This document shows positions 5,650-11,877 of a DNA stretch of 18,842 nucleotides, piece after piece. The DNA lies in contig CAZTOK010000026.1 in assembly GCA_964615445.1 (NCBI GenBank), positions 1 to 18,842 on the forward strand, written 5' to 3'. A program made the translations under genes and the position numbers. The DNA comes from JALRBM01 sp964615445 (GTDB lineage: Bacteria > Patescibacteriota > Saccharimonadia > Saccharimonadales > Saccharimonadaceae). Numbering within the stretch: the stretch's first letter is position 1; each line of letters starts with the position of its first letter. The notes below the pieces were generated by a model, which worked only from the letters and a program-made list of their open reading frames with translations, made no database searches and had not been told where the DNA came from.

Positions 5650-6048
5650 TCAGGCAACGACCCCGGTCTGGTCCGCGAAGTGGACCGTGGTACCGGAACC
5701 GACACCCAGCTTGGCCCTGATCCGACAGACGATGGCCGTGGCCGCGATCTGCTGGAGCAGGAGCGGACCGGCCTGGTACTTGCCGAGCCAGGTCCCGCAG
5801 TGAATGCCGTACAGGTCGGCGTTCGGCTCGGCGAAGATGAGGCGGGCGAGCGTTTCCGCTGCCAGCGTCTTCGCCTTCGCGAGCGCGATCTGCTCGACCT
5901 TGCCGCTCCACCCCTCGTTCATCGGGACGATGTGCCCCTGGAACTCGTGGGTGAGGTCGTCCTTGACGATGTTGTGGCGCCGGATGAGGGCGTTCACGAT
6001 GTCGTCGAGGAGCTGGCGGTCGGCGGGCATACCGGTTTGCGCGCTCAT
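5650..6048 (-). CDS. Hypothetical 132-aa protein, strongly GC-rich
   Basis: The start ATG 6048 has a clear ribosome site (AAGGAG, six to seven bases upstream) and a near-consensus promoter at 6174-6202. The product is soluble, with no signal peptide or membrane segment. It begins MSAQTGMPADRQLLDD and has a central amphipathic helix (VEQIALAKAKTLAAETLARLIF). I do not recognise a family. The gene is far more GC-rich than the DNA on either side, and its codons end mostly in C or G, so it looks recently acquired or under special codon selection. Its promoter is AT-rich and local, placed directly behind the tRNA-flank repeat. It has its own stable terminator and is therefore a complete single-gene unit. 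Confidence 0.6.
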   Translation of the reverse strand: MSAQTGMPADRQLLDDIVNALIRRHNIVKDDLTHEFQGHIVPMNEGWSGKVEQIALAKAKTLAAETLARLIFAEPNADLYGIHCGTWLGKYQAGPLLLQQIAATAIVCRIRAKLGVGSGTTVHFADQTGVVA

Positions 6049-6173
6049 CAAAGTCTCCTTTTGAGCGTTGGCCTTGGACCTTCTGTCTTTGGCCGGATCG
6101 CTGCCACCTGAATAAGTAGCAATGAACCAGCCAAAGAATTCATGTCAATGTTCAATCTTGCGATTGTTGTTAC

Positions 6174-6202
6174 ATAATAACATTTTTAAATACTATTGTC
6201 AA
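6174..6202 (-). promoter_or_regulatory. Near-consensus promoter of the 132-aa gene
   Basis: TTGACA (6197-6202), a 17-bp spacer and TATTAT (6174-6179) lie on the minus strand. The leader to ATG 6048 is about 120 bases, with no hairpin that I can single out. This is the closest match to consensus in the window. Confidence 0.75.
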
Positions 6203-6228
6203 GCTATCAATTAACCCTAGCCCCTTCA

Positions 6229-6259
6229 GTCAGAAAGGACTCTAACCATGCAACAGATA
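6229..6259. repeat. tRNA-flank repeat, copy B
   Basis: GTCAGAAAGGACTCTAACC followed by ATGCAACAGATA, matching 5342-5373 with one base missing. It lies just beyond the tRNA-Gly terminator. Confidence 0.65.
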
Positions 6260-6277
6260 GAAAGTATTGCGCAAACA

Positions 6278-6307
6278 AAGAAGACACCCAAAATTGAGTG
6301 TCTTCTT
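6278..6307 (-). terminator. tRNA-Gly intrinsic terminator
   Basis: AAGAAGACAC (minus strand) pairs perfectly with GTGTCTTCTT across a 10-base loop. It follows the tRNA 3' end by about 16 bases, after the trailer motif. Confidence 0.75.
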
Positions 6308-6319
6308 ATCTGTAATAAT
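6307..6319 (-). repeat. tRNA trailer motif, copy 2
   Basis: ATTATTACAGATA starts exactly four bases after the encoded CCA of tRNA-Gly and overlaps the base of its terminator stem. Confidence 0.6.
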
Positions 6320-6323
6320 CACA

Positions 6324-6399
6324 TGGTGCGGGTTACGGGACTCTAACCCACGACCTCTTCCTTGGCAAGGAAGCGCTCTAACAACTGAGCTAAACCCGC
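6324..6399 (-). tRNA. tRNA-Gly(GCC) with encoded CCA and a U19/A56 elbow
   Basis: All four arms fold. The acceptor GCGGGTT pairs with AACCCGC, then A73 and CCA. The D stem is GCTC/GAGC, and the anticodon stem CTTCC/GGAAG surrounds TTGCCAA (anticodon GCC, reads GGC/GGU). The T stem GTGGG/CCCGT has two G-U pairs. Total length is 76 with CCA. The D loop is AGTTGTTA, so position 19 is U, not the near-universal G. The T loop is TTAGAGT, so position 56 is A, not C. The two changes are complementary and would form U19-A56 in place of the G19-C56 elbow pair. A promoter lies just upstream and a terminator downstream, so it is expected to be expressed. Confidence 0.93.
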
Positions 6400-6413
6400 A
6401 TAATTCTTTCTTT

Positions 6414-6441
6414 ATTGTACAGAAGTGTTTGGTTTTTTCAA
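6414..6441 (-). promoter_or_regulatory. tRNA-Gly promoter
   Basis: TTGAAA (6436-6441), a 16-bp spacer and TACAAT (6414-6419) lie on the minus strand. The -10 ends 14 bases before the mature tRNA 5' end, giving a very short leader for RNase P. Confidence 0.65.
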
Positions 6442-6458
6442 GAGGTTAACAAGCCTAC

Positions 6459-7260
6459 TTAGCTAAAATGATCATACGCATCCCTAACCAGACCAATCGC
6501 CTCTTGTCCATATAGTGCTTTGTGTCGCAGTTCTTCAAAGAGTCTTTGATGCCTGCGTATATCTTCACTATCCGTCGACATGATATCAACACCAGCAACG
6601 CACATAGAGACATGATTATCGTCATATAATACAAATGTACTGACATCTACTACTGCAAAACCAACATTGTATGGAATAATCCCAATAACAACTTGATTGG
6701 TTCCGATAAGCCGTTCGAGCCTATCTAGCTGCTCTCGCTGAGCCATTGCTCCACCTGCAGCGGTGTATAGACCCGTTTCAAGGATAAGAAAATGCCAGCT
6801 ACGTCCTTTTTGTCCAGAGCCTGTCTTGACGGCAAAGCGTCATTTTGAGGTTATCGCGAATTTCCTCCTCTGAAAGATCAAAGTGGCGTAGTAACCCCTC
6901 GCGATAGCTTGCTGTTTGCAATAACGCTGGCGTTTGGGTCATACAAAACACGCACACATCCTTTGCTTTCTGTTCAACATCAAATGCATTCGGATTATGT
7001 CTAAAGTTCATTGTATAAGTTTTGCTCTGACTATATGGTTTTTGCTCATTAAATGCGTTGTATATTTGTTGTCGAATAATCTCTGAGGGTTTAAGAATAT
7101 TTAATAATCTATCAATTTCTTCGATTGTAACGCTATATGCGCCAGTTTCTATTTTTGATATTTTAGATTGACTCAAACCCACTTTTTCCCCTAAAGAAGC
7201 GCCAGTCAGATTCTGACGGCGGCGTAGCTCTTTAAGTGTATTCCCGATTTTTTCAGCCAT
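6459..7260 (-). pseudogene. XRE-family regulator with DUF5753 (Scr1/WhiJ-like), frameshifted
   Basis: Residues 1-65 are a clear Cro/C1-type helix-turn-helix (LKELRRRQNLTGASLGEKVGLSQSKISKIETG). The following segment (TPALLQTASYREGLL) begins the DUF5753 domain that occurs mainly in Actinobacteria. The first frame stops at 6799 after ...DRLWTKRT. The domain continues in another frame, WHFLILETGLYTAAGGAMAQREQLDRL..., to the stop at 6459. The shift is at five A residues (6807-6811): removing one A joins the frames into a full-length protein of about 266 aa, normal for the family. It may be a true frameshift, a sequencing or assembly indel, or, less likely, a recoding site. DUF5753 regulators usually pair with a DUF397 protein, and one is divergently encoded at 7372. 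No ribosome site is visible before ATG 7260. Confidence 0.8.
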
Positions 7261-7271
7261 ACAATTGTTAA

Positions 7272-7344
7272 TATTCCTGGAATAAAAACCTCTTTACAGA
7301 TGGTTGTATATTACACTATACGGAATATTTTTCCAAGTGGAATA
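7272..7344. promoter_or_regulatory. Divergent promoter and operator region of the DUF5753/DUF397 pair
   Basis: The minus-strand promoter is TTGGAA (7331-7336), 17 bp, TAATAT (7308-7313). A perfect 13-bp palindrome TATTCC-T-GGAATA (7272-7284) lies between its start point and ATG 7260. Further GGAATA units occur at 7322-7327 and 7339-7344, the latter forming TTCCaagtGGAA. Repeated GGAATA elements flanking the promoter fit autoregulation by the HTH protein. A plus-strand promoter for the DUF397 gene must also lie here; TTTACA...TATACG is one weak candidate. Confidence 0.55.
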
Positions 7345-7371
7345 ATGATACGTAATAGAGGAGGATAGTAT

Positions 7372-7602
7372 ATGTTGAAAGTGCCCTCGGGACAAAGTCA
7401 GGAAGAATCTGTAAGTGCGCCATTTAAGAAAAGTAGTTACTGTCAAGACGGTGGTTGCGTAGAAGTAGCAACCTCTCAAGACGGCAATACAGTGTATGTA
7501 CGCGACAACAAGAAACTCGATCAAGCTCCCCTTGAATTTACAAAAAGTGAATGGGAAGCATTTGTTAAGGGTGTAAAAAATAACGAATTTAACGCTAGCT
7601 AA
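7372..7602 (+). CDS. DUF397 protein (Scr2/BldB-like partner)
   Basis: The product is 76 aa and small and soluble. The start ATG follows GAGGAGG with the right spacing. The conserved DUF397 signature is present in order: FKKSSYC..GGCVEVA, VYVRDNK, and LEFTKSEWEAFVKGVK. In Streptomyces, members such as BldB and the Scr2 class act with XRE-DUF5753 proteins in development, antibiotic control or toxin-antitoxin-like pairs. The exact biochemical role is not settled. Here the partner gene is divergent and broken. Base composition is low GC, unlike actinobacterial relatives, so the gene has either been resident a long time or belongs to a non-actinobacterial branch. A strong bidirectional terminator closes the gene. 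Confidence 0.85.
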   Translation: MLKVPSGQSQEESVSAPFKKSSYCQDGGCVEVATSQDGNTVYVRDNKKLDQAPLEFTKSEWEAFVKGVKNNEFNAS

Positions 7603-7610
7603 CCGTTCTT

Positions 7611-7651
7611 AATATAAAAATACCTCGCTGGATGTGAGGTATTTTTATATT
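7611..7651. terminator. Bidirectional terminator after the DUF397 gene
   Basis: Sixteen-base perfect arms AATATAAAAATACCTC and GAGGTATTTTTATATT surround a nine-base loop. The A/T-rich base of the stem provides T-tracts on both strands. Confidence 0.85.
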
Positions 7652-7735
7652 ACTATGTATCTGTATTGAAAAATATTGCTTAAAATGTCATAATCCATTC
7701 GACGTACATTCGCTTTGTTACTCACTGGAGGAACC

Positions 7736-8854
7736 GTGAAACGCAGAACGCGTATTATCTCGGCCATGGTGGCCGCAAGTACTTTAGTGCTCGGTCTGAG
7801 CGCTTGTGACTCTCTGAAGGACTTTGGTACTAAGTTGACAGCAAGCGGCTGTACGTGGAATCTTAACACGTTGGCAGCACAAGTGGTAGCAGTTCCTGTT
7901 AAGGGCGCGAGCCTTGCCGCTGCGACACCGGCTGTCTCTGCAGGAGCTGGTGGCATTCTTTTGTTTGGCAACATGCCGGGCGATCTCAAAGCCCAGCTTG
8001 CGTCACTGACAAGTCATGCACCGAATGGTCACCCGCCATTTGTCATGGCCGATGAAGAAGGTGGTGATATCGTACGACTTTCTGGCGTTGTCACCAGCCT
8101 CAATTCAGCCCGCTGGATGGCGGACCATTGGTCTGCGGACAGAATTCAGCAGGCGGCGAGATCGCTCGGTGGAGAGATGAAGGCGCTTGGAGTCAATATG
8201 GACCTTGCGCCCGTTCTTGACTTGGATGCTCGAGCAACACATCCTGGCAGCGCCAATCCGGACGGCAATCGTTCATTTGGGATCAACCCCGACAAAACGT
8301 CGGATGATGGTGTGGCATTCGCCAAGGGCTTGCAAGCCGCTGATGTCGTGCCTGTTGTCAAGCATTTCCCGGGTCTGGGATATGCCACCGGCAATACCGA
8401 TTACCAGGCAGCCCAAACACGTCCTTGGAGTGAGCTCCAGAATGCTGGCCTGAAACCGTTTGAGGCAGCAATCAAGGCCGGTGTACCCGCGGTGATGACA
8501 TCAAATGCAAGCATCCCCGGTCTGACTAGTCACCCTGCAAGCGTTTCACCCGAAGTCACAGACTTTCTGCGAAATAAGCTGGGCTTCAAGGGGCTGATTA
8601 TCACGGATTCGTTGTCGGCTGAGGCTCTCGTCGCGGACCACCACAAGACGTCTGCGGATGCAGCCGTTGCCGCGCTCATGGCTGGGGCTGACCTCGTGCT
8701 GTATGGCAAGCTCGGCACGCCGCCGACGGAGTACAACGAAGTGACGACGGCAATTGTTAATGCAGTCAATGCGGGTACGCTACCCCGAAAGAGGCTCGTG
8801 GAAGCCGGTAACGCCGTGCTCTCCGCAAAGCACTTGAGTGGCTGCGATAGCTAA
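7736..8854 (+). CDS. Lipoprotein GH3 family, beta-N-acetylhexosaminidase-like
   Basis: I start at GTG 7736, four bases after GGAGG, instead of an in-frame TTG 21 bases upstream. The 372-aa product opens with a lipoprotein signal (KRRTRIISAMVAASTLVLG) and lipobox LSAC with Cys24, so it should be anchored on the outer face of the membrane. The GH3 N-terminal TIM barrel follows: VMADEEGGDIVRL (substrate loop), MDLAPVLDL, KHFPGLG (Lys209-His210), and ITDSL with the expected nucleophile Asp291. The NagZ Asp-x-His acid/base loop is replaced by GNTDYQ, which lacks the His. It may therefore differ from classical NagZ in mechanism or specificity. A role in cleaving GlcNAc-containing glycans, such as peptidoglycan of itself or a host, is plausible. 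It is a GC-rich single gene between two terminators in AT-rich DNA. Confidence 0.85.
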   Translation: MKRRTRIISAMVAASTLVLGLSACDSLKDFGTKLTASGCTWNLNTLAAQVVAVPVKGASLAAATPAVSAGAGGILLFGNMPGDLKAQLASLTSHAPNGHPPFVMADEEGGDIVRLSGVVTSLNSARWMADHWSADRIQQAARSLGGEMKALGVNMDLAPVLDLDARATHPGSANPDGNRSFGINPDKTSDDGVAFAKGLQAADVVPVVKHFPGLGYATGNTDYQAAQTRPWSELQNAGLKPFEAAIKAGVPAVMTSNASIPGLTSHPASVSPEVTDFLRNKLGFKGLIITDSLSAEALVADHHKTSADAAVAALMAGADLVLYGKLGTPPTEYNEVTTAIVNAVNAGTLPRKRLVEAGNAVLSAKHLSGCDS

Positions 8855-8869
8855 TCGGTCCGATTTCAC

Positions 8870-8903
8870 AGGCCTCGCCTACCTCTACTGGTAGGCGAGG
8901 CCT
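8870..8903 (+). terminator. Terminator of the GH3 lipoprotein gene
   Basis: Perfect 14-bp stem AGGCCTCGCCTACC/GGTAGGCGAGGCCT with a six-base loop, 15 bases past the stop. The following sequence is TTAAAAAC, so the T-tract is short. Confidence 0.7.
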
Positions 8904-9024
8904 TAAAAACATAATGACCATTTTAGCAACATCACACATCAATACATTTACCAAAATAGTCTCTTATCTATGCTTATCTTACTTAGGGCTATTTTAGTGT
9001 AATAGCAAATTATAGATTACATAA

Positions 9025-9059
9025 AAAAACAGCACCGCCGTTCACGCGGTGCTGTTTTT
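9025..9059. terminator. Bidirectional terminator
   Basis: AAAAACAGCACCGC and GCGGTGCTGTTTTT form a perfect 14-bp stem with a seven-base loop and T-tracts both ways. It serves the small membrane gene on the minus strand. The 8904-9024 interval holds no gene that I can see. Confidence 0.85.
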
Positions 9060-9069
9060 GGAGAAAGTA

Positions 9070-9249
9070 TTACTTCCAGCCGAAAGCTTGGCTTAATATC
9101 CAAAGCGTCGCCGCAATGGAAACAAAGAACAGGCCAAGGCCAACGGGACTACCCCAGCTAAACCATGAGCCCCAAGCACGCCAGTTCTTCATACTATTCT
9201 CGTAGCTCCAGTTCTGCTGGTCTTGAGTACTTTTGCCTTGATGTTGCAT
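9070..9249 (-). CDS. Small single-pass membrane protein, 59 aa
   Basis: I choose ATG 9249 (MQHQGKSTQDQQN) because AAAGGA lies five to six bases upstream. The longer open frame to 9333 has no such site. A hydrophilic Gln/Asn-rich N-terminus is followed by a Trp-rich stretch (NWRAWGSWFSWGS) and one membrane helix (GLGLFFVSIAATLWILSQAF) ending FGWK. No function is recognisable. Trp-rich interfacial segments next to one helix occur in small membrane-associated regulators and peptides. It has its own terminator. Confidence 0.6.
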   Translation of the reverse strand: MQHQGKSTQDQQNWSYENSMKNWRAWGSWFSWGSPVGLGLFFVSIAATLWILSQAFGWK

Positions 9250-9458
9250 AGTATCCTTTTTTGTTATTTGATGAGGGTCTGTCACCACACAGGCTCGACG
9301 ATATCCTGTGCCCATGCAGACATACTCATTCATCTATGGTATTGATCTCCGCCATGTTGTTCGCCGAATGAGTAGCGCATGGGTGATAATAGGACGATCA
9401 CGTTACCTGTATTTAAACATACAGCCAAGCACGGAGCAATTACTTCAGGCAAAAAAGA

Positions 9459-9487
9459 TTGGAAGTGCAAGACATTAAAGCTATTAT
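9459..9487 (+). promoter_or_regulatory. Promoter of the multi-pass membrane gene (leaderless)
   Basis: TTGGAA (9459-9464), 17 bp, TATTAT (9482-9487), then six bases to ATG 9494. Transcription should begin at or next to the start codon. Confidence 0.65.
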
Positions 9488-9493
9488 TATAAA

Positions 9494-10255
9494 ATGAAAT
9501 TATTACTATTCTATCCTTGTCTTCTCGCCACTCTTTTATCTGTCGTCTTGCTAACTCGCATCGCATATATACATCACGATAAAACCCAGCCTCGCAATTT
9601 AAGTGAGCTAGCAGCAAAGGAAGATCAACTCTTAATCTATTTTCGAAACGTTCTATGGACGTGCGGAACCCTTTTTGCAATTACTGTTTATGGGCTTTTG
9701 GTGCCGAGAACCGTGCTTGCGATTCCATTATGTATTGCCTGGACAATAACTTATCTCGGAAATCTTCTTCTTGCCATCGTACCAGCACGTAACCATACAG
9801 TTCGGCTCCACAATTTCTTCGCTCAAACAATGGGGGCCGGAATGTTAGGTATGGCATGTATATTTTGGCTGAGTTTCACTGGAATATACGCCACGTTCGA
9901 AATCGCGCTCGCCATACTCATGACAATATTGGGAGCCATGGCATTTATAGACAAAAAACGCTTCATCGTATATGAGCTTTCGTTTTTGTTTGCGTCGCAC
10001 ATTACAATTGTCGTAGCCGCTATAGGGCTTATCATCTTCGATAATAATGCGTCATGGTGTACGGGTGGTCAGCCGCCCATGGGAGATGTGACGCATATTG
10101 CCAATAGCCCGAAGATTAAAAAACTCTATCTAGATTACGCTACGGCTATGCCAAAAGAAATCACCGAAAGTCTTATTGCCATGACTCAGTTTGAAGGGGT
10201 AAGTGTACTCCACCTAACAGTGCCCCTGGGTAGTCTCTTTCGAGACGAAGATTAA
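9494..10255 (+). CDS. Multi-pass membrane protein of unknown function, 253 aa
   Basis: The start ATG is six bases after a -10 box. About six hydrophobic helices are visible: residues 2-22, roughly 58-72, 74-96, 112-132, 134-150 and 160-181. A soluble tail of about 70 residues (WCTGGQPPMGDVTHIA...) follows, with no recognised motif. The arrangement resembles DUF998-like or other small integral membrane proteins, but I cannot assign one. Only two Cys and no clear transporter or enzyme signature are seen. It precedes the NUDIX gene by about 50 bases on the same strand, but that gene has its own TATAAT box, so co-transcription is optional. Confidence 0.7.
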   Translation: MKLLLFYPCLLATLLSVVLLTRIAYIHHDKTQPRNLSELAAKEDQLLIYFRNVLWTCGTLFAITVYGLLVPRTVLAIPLCIAWTITYLGNLLLAIVPARNHTVRLHNFFAQTMGAGMLGMACIFWLSFTGIYATFEIALAILMTILGAMAFIDKKRFIVYELSFLFASHITIVVAAIGLIIFDNNASWCTGGQPPMGDVTHIANSPKIKKLYLDYATAMPKEITESLIAMTQFEGVSVLHLTVPLGSLFRDED

Positions 10256-10268
10256 TTCTAATATAGAG

Positions 10269-10274
10269 TATAAT
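10269..10274 (+). promoter_or_regulatory. -10 box of the NUDIX gene
   Basis: TATAAT, 15 bases before AAGGAG (10289-10294). No convincing -35 hexamer is visible. This gene has both a -10 and a ribosome site, so its mRNA has a short leader. Confidence 0.4.
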
Positions 10275-10306
10275 AAAAACAATTATTTAAGGAGTTGACC
10301 GACCAC

Positions 10307-10864
10307 ATGGAAAAACATGAGCTGAAATTTGATATAAGAAAACCATTTGGCAACCTCTTCCGCAAAAAGTGCGTTCTCATTGCAGCACAAGATAATGAAG
10401 GTACTATTTTACTCGGTGCCAAACCATATTTCTACCCACCAACTATCTCCCGTTTGCTGGGTGGTGGTGTAGATGAAGGCGAGTCATTTGAGCAAGCTGC
10501 TGTGCGTGAATTAGAAGAAGAACTTGGCGTAAAGGTTGAAGTAAACGCCCTCACTCCCTTAGTACTTTTTGAGACCACCGCCAAAGATGAGGACGGCAAA
10601 GAGTATTACAACGAAACTGCTATTTTTAAAGCTAATATTGGCGACCAAACATATCAGGCTGGTGATGATGTAAAACACATCATCACAATGACTCCTGATG
10701 AAGTATACGAACTTGGCGAACGCTATGAGCAGCTACCCGACGTACTGTGGTATAACGGTGAAGAAGGATTGTACGCTTGGGCGGATTACGCGAAGCTTTA
10801 TGGACCGGTACATAAGGTGACCGCCGAGAAAATTAAGGCAGCAGAAGTCTTGTCGAGTAATTAA
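10307..10864 (+). CDS. NUDIX hydrolase
   Basis: The product is 185 aa. The Nudix box fits GX5EX7REUXEEXGU exactly: Gly53, Glu59, Arg67-Glu68-Leu69, Glu71-Glu72, Gly74-Val75 (VRELEEELGV), binding Mg and cleaving nucleoside-diphosphate-linked substrates. The preceding RLLGGGVDEGES is typical. The substrate is unknown; general housecleaning of modified nucleotides or NUDIX-type ADP-sugar hydrolysis are possible. I prefer ATG 10307. The in-frame TTG at 10295 directly abuts AAGGAG with no spacing, while ATG has a 12-base gap, slightly long. The gene overlaps the 3' end of the convergent 2H phosphoesterase gene by four bases, so the pair shares an end with no terminator between. Confidence 0.9.
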   Translation: MEKHELKFDIRKPFGNLFRKKCVLIAAQDNEGTILLGAKPYFYPPTISRLLGGGVDEGESFEQAAVRELEEELGVKVEVNALTPLVLFETTAKDEDGKEYYNETAIFKANIGDQTYQAGDDVKHIITMTPDEVYELGERYEQLPDVLWYNGEEGLYAWADYAKLYGPVHKVTAEKIKAAEVLSSN

Positions 10865-11352
10865 GCTCCAACCTTAATCGTTGCAAGCAACTTTCGTTGA
10901 TACGGATCTTCATTCGGAAACATGTCAATAATACTTAGTGCATTAAAAGTTACTTCATCACCCTTATTTAGCCGCCCATATGGCTGTATGGTTGAATGTG
11001 GCAGGAAGCCTTCTTTAGCAAATTGAGGATCATTAGGTTTCCATCCACCCCGTTCAAGTAACGCAATGACATCGTAGTGAAGCTTCACGAGGTCGTCTGT
11101 CTTTTTGATAAGAGCAACTTGCACCTGGCCGTTGTCGCCAAAGAATCGGTCATCTTCGACTTCAGAAGTAGCTTGCGAGTGATCCTTGAGAAGCTCCGCG
11201 AGCTTTTCGACCATAATAGCGTCGTCCCAATTAATCGCGAAAGTGTCTGCAATAGTTGAGTGAAGTGGCCAATTACTAGCAGAGAACTGTGTTCCTATAG
11301 GCATATCTTCAAATAGTTGAATGATGGCGTACTTTTGAGTAAATAGTTGCAT
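10861..11352 (-). CDS. 2H phosphoesterase superfamily protein (2'-5' RNA ligase-like)
   Basis: The 163-aa product has two H-S-T motifs, His31 in PLHSTI and His119 in LPHSTI, spaced as in 2H enzymes (LigT, CPDase, AKAP18-like). This family hydrolyses cyclic phosphodiesters or joins 2'-5' RNA ends using two HxT/S dyads. The specific substrate cannot be told from sequence. A TATAAT box (11361-11366) lies eight bases before the ATG, so this transcript too is essentially leaderless. It is convergent with the NUDIX gene. Both could act in nucleotide or RNA-end repair, but nothing ties them beyond position. Confidence 0.85.
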   Translation of the reverse strand: MQLFTQKYAIIQLFEDMPIGTQFSASNWPLHSTIADTFAINWDDAIMVEKLAELLKDHSQATSEVEDDRFFGDNGQVQVALIKKTDDLVKLHYDVIALLERGGWKPNDPQFAKEGFLPHSTIQPYGRLNKGDEVTFNALSIIDMFPNEDPYQRKLLATIKVGA

Positions 11353-11379
11353 ATATACTCATTATAGAACATCTCTCAT

Positions 11380-11403
11380 CCTGTTTTTCCGCTGAAAAAC
11401 AGG
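11380..11403. terminator. Perfect hairpin upstream of the 2H gene
   Basis: CCTGTTTTTC and GAAAAACAGG pair perfectly around four bases. The stem is U-rich on both strands. With the second hairpin at 11405-11435 it insulates the 2H gene from the replication-relaxation fragment. Confidence 0.5.
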
Positions 11404-11404
11404 G

Positions 11405-11435
11405 ACTTCCACTTTTGACAAGCAAAAATGGAAGT
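11405..11435 (-). terminator. Hairpin terminator of the replication-relaxation fragment
   Basis: ACTTCCACTTTT pairs with AAAAATGGAAGT across a short loop. It starts just after the stop of the minus-strand gene at 11437. Confidence 0.55.
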
Positions 11436-11436
11436 A

Positions 11437-11870
11437 TTATATATCTTCTAAAGAAAGTAGTCTTTCAGTCTTAATAGCTTCTTGCCAAATTATAGTGTTC
11501 GTTGGAATATCTTTTAGCCGTTCTTTCGTAGTGGTATAGACGACAATTTCATCTTCAGAGATACCATCGAGATTCTTTACTATTCTCTTTTGAAGTTGTT
11601 TTTGTAGACGAGAAGACTCGCAAACAAAAAGAATAGTTGGAAAGTCACTGCCCGTATCATCCCAGTCCCCATTTTCAAAGTAATTAATGTATTGGTTTAT
11701 TCTTCTATTTTGCACAAAGATCGGTACAGTCTCATCAAAAACCTCCAGGAAGTAGCGTTTTGTTTCATTCCCCACTTTGAGCGAGATAAAAGCATCAGGT
11801 AGTGGTTTTGGGAAGTAATCAAACCGCTCGTAATTAAGGTTAGCCTTGGTAAAGAACTTCAGGTTATCAT
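11437..11870 (-). pseudogene. Replication-relaxation family protein, C-terminal fragment
   Basis: The frame runs from the junction near 11875 and reads FDYFPKPLPDAFISLKVGNETKRYFLEVFDE...RINQYINYF...FPTILFVCESSRLQKQLQKRI to the stop at 11437, about 145 residues. The order PDAxxxL, YFLEvD/E, QYIxY and FPxILFVC matches the C-terminal nuclease-like half of replication-relaxation (Rep-relax, MobC-like) proteins of mobile plasmids and integrative elements. The N-terminal winged-helix half is missing, and the sequence meets the serine-recombinase fragment of opposite orientation directly. No start codon or ribosome site belongs to it, apart from an internal ATG. It has its own hairpin terminator. 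The family call is good; the gene is inactive or truncated. Confidence 0.65.
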
Positions 11871-11877
11871 ATTGATT

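Noticed and set aside
5605..6111. 168-codon plus-strand frame
   Set aside because: It is a mirror frame of the very GC-rich 132-aa gene, starts within its terminator hairpin, and has the Asp/Gly/Arg-rich composition usual for such shadows.
6267..6449. Open frame with RDSNPRPLPWQG
   Set aside because: It is the antisense of tRNA-Gly, a well-known source of spurious proteins.
6799..6815. Programmed frameshift in the HTH-DUF5753 gene
   Set aside because: The needed shift is +1 at an A5 run, without a typical slippery heptamer or a stimulatory structure that I can see; an indel is simpler.
9330..9680. 116-codon minus-strand frame
   Set aside because: It overlaps the start of the membrane gene, which has a good promoter; no ribosome site or motif supports it.
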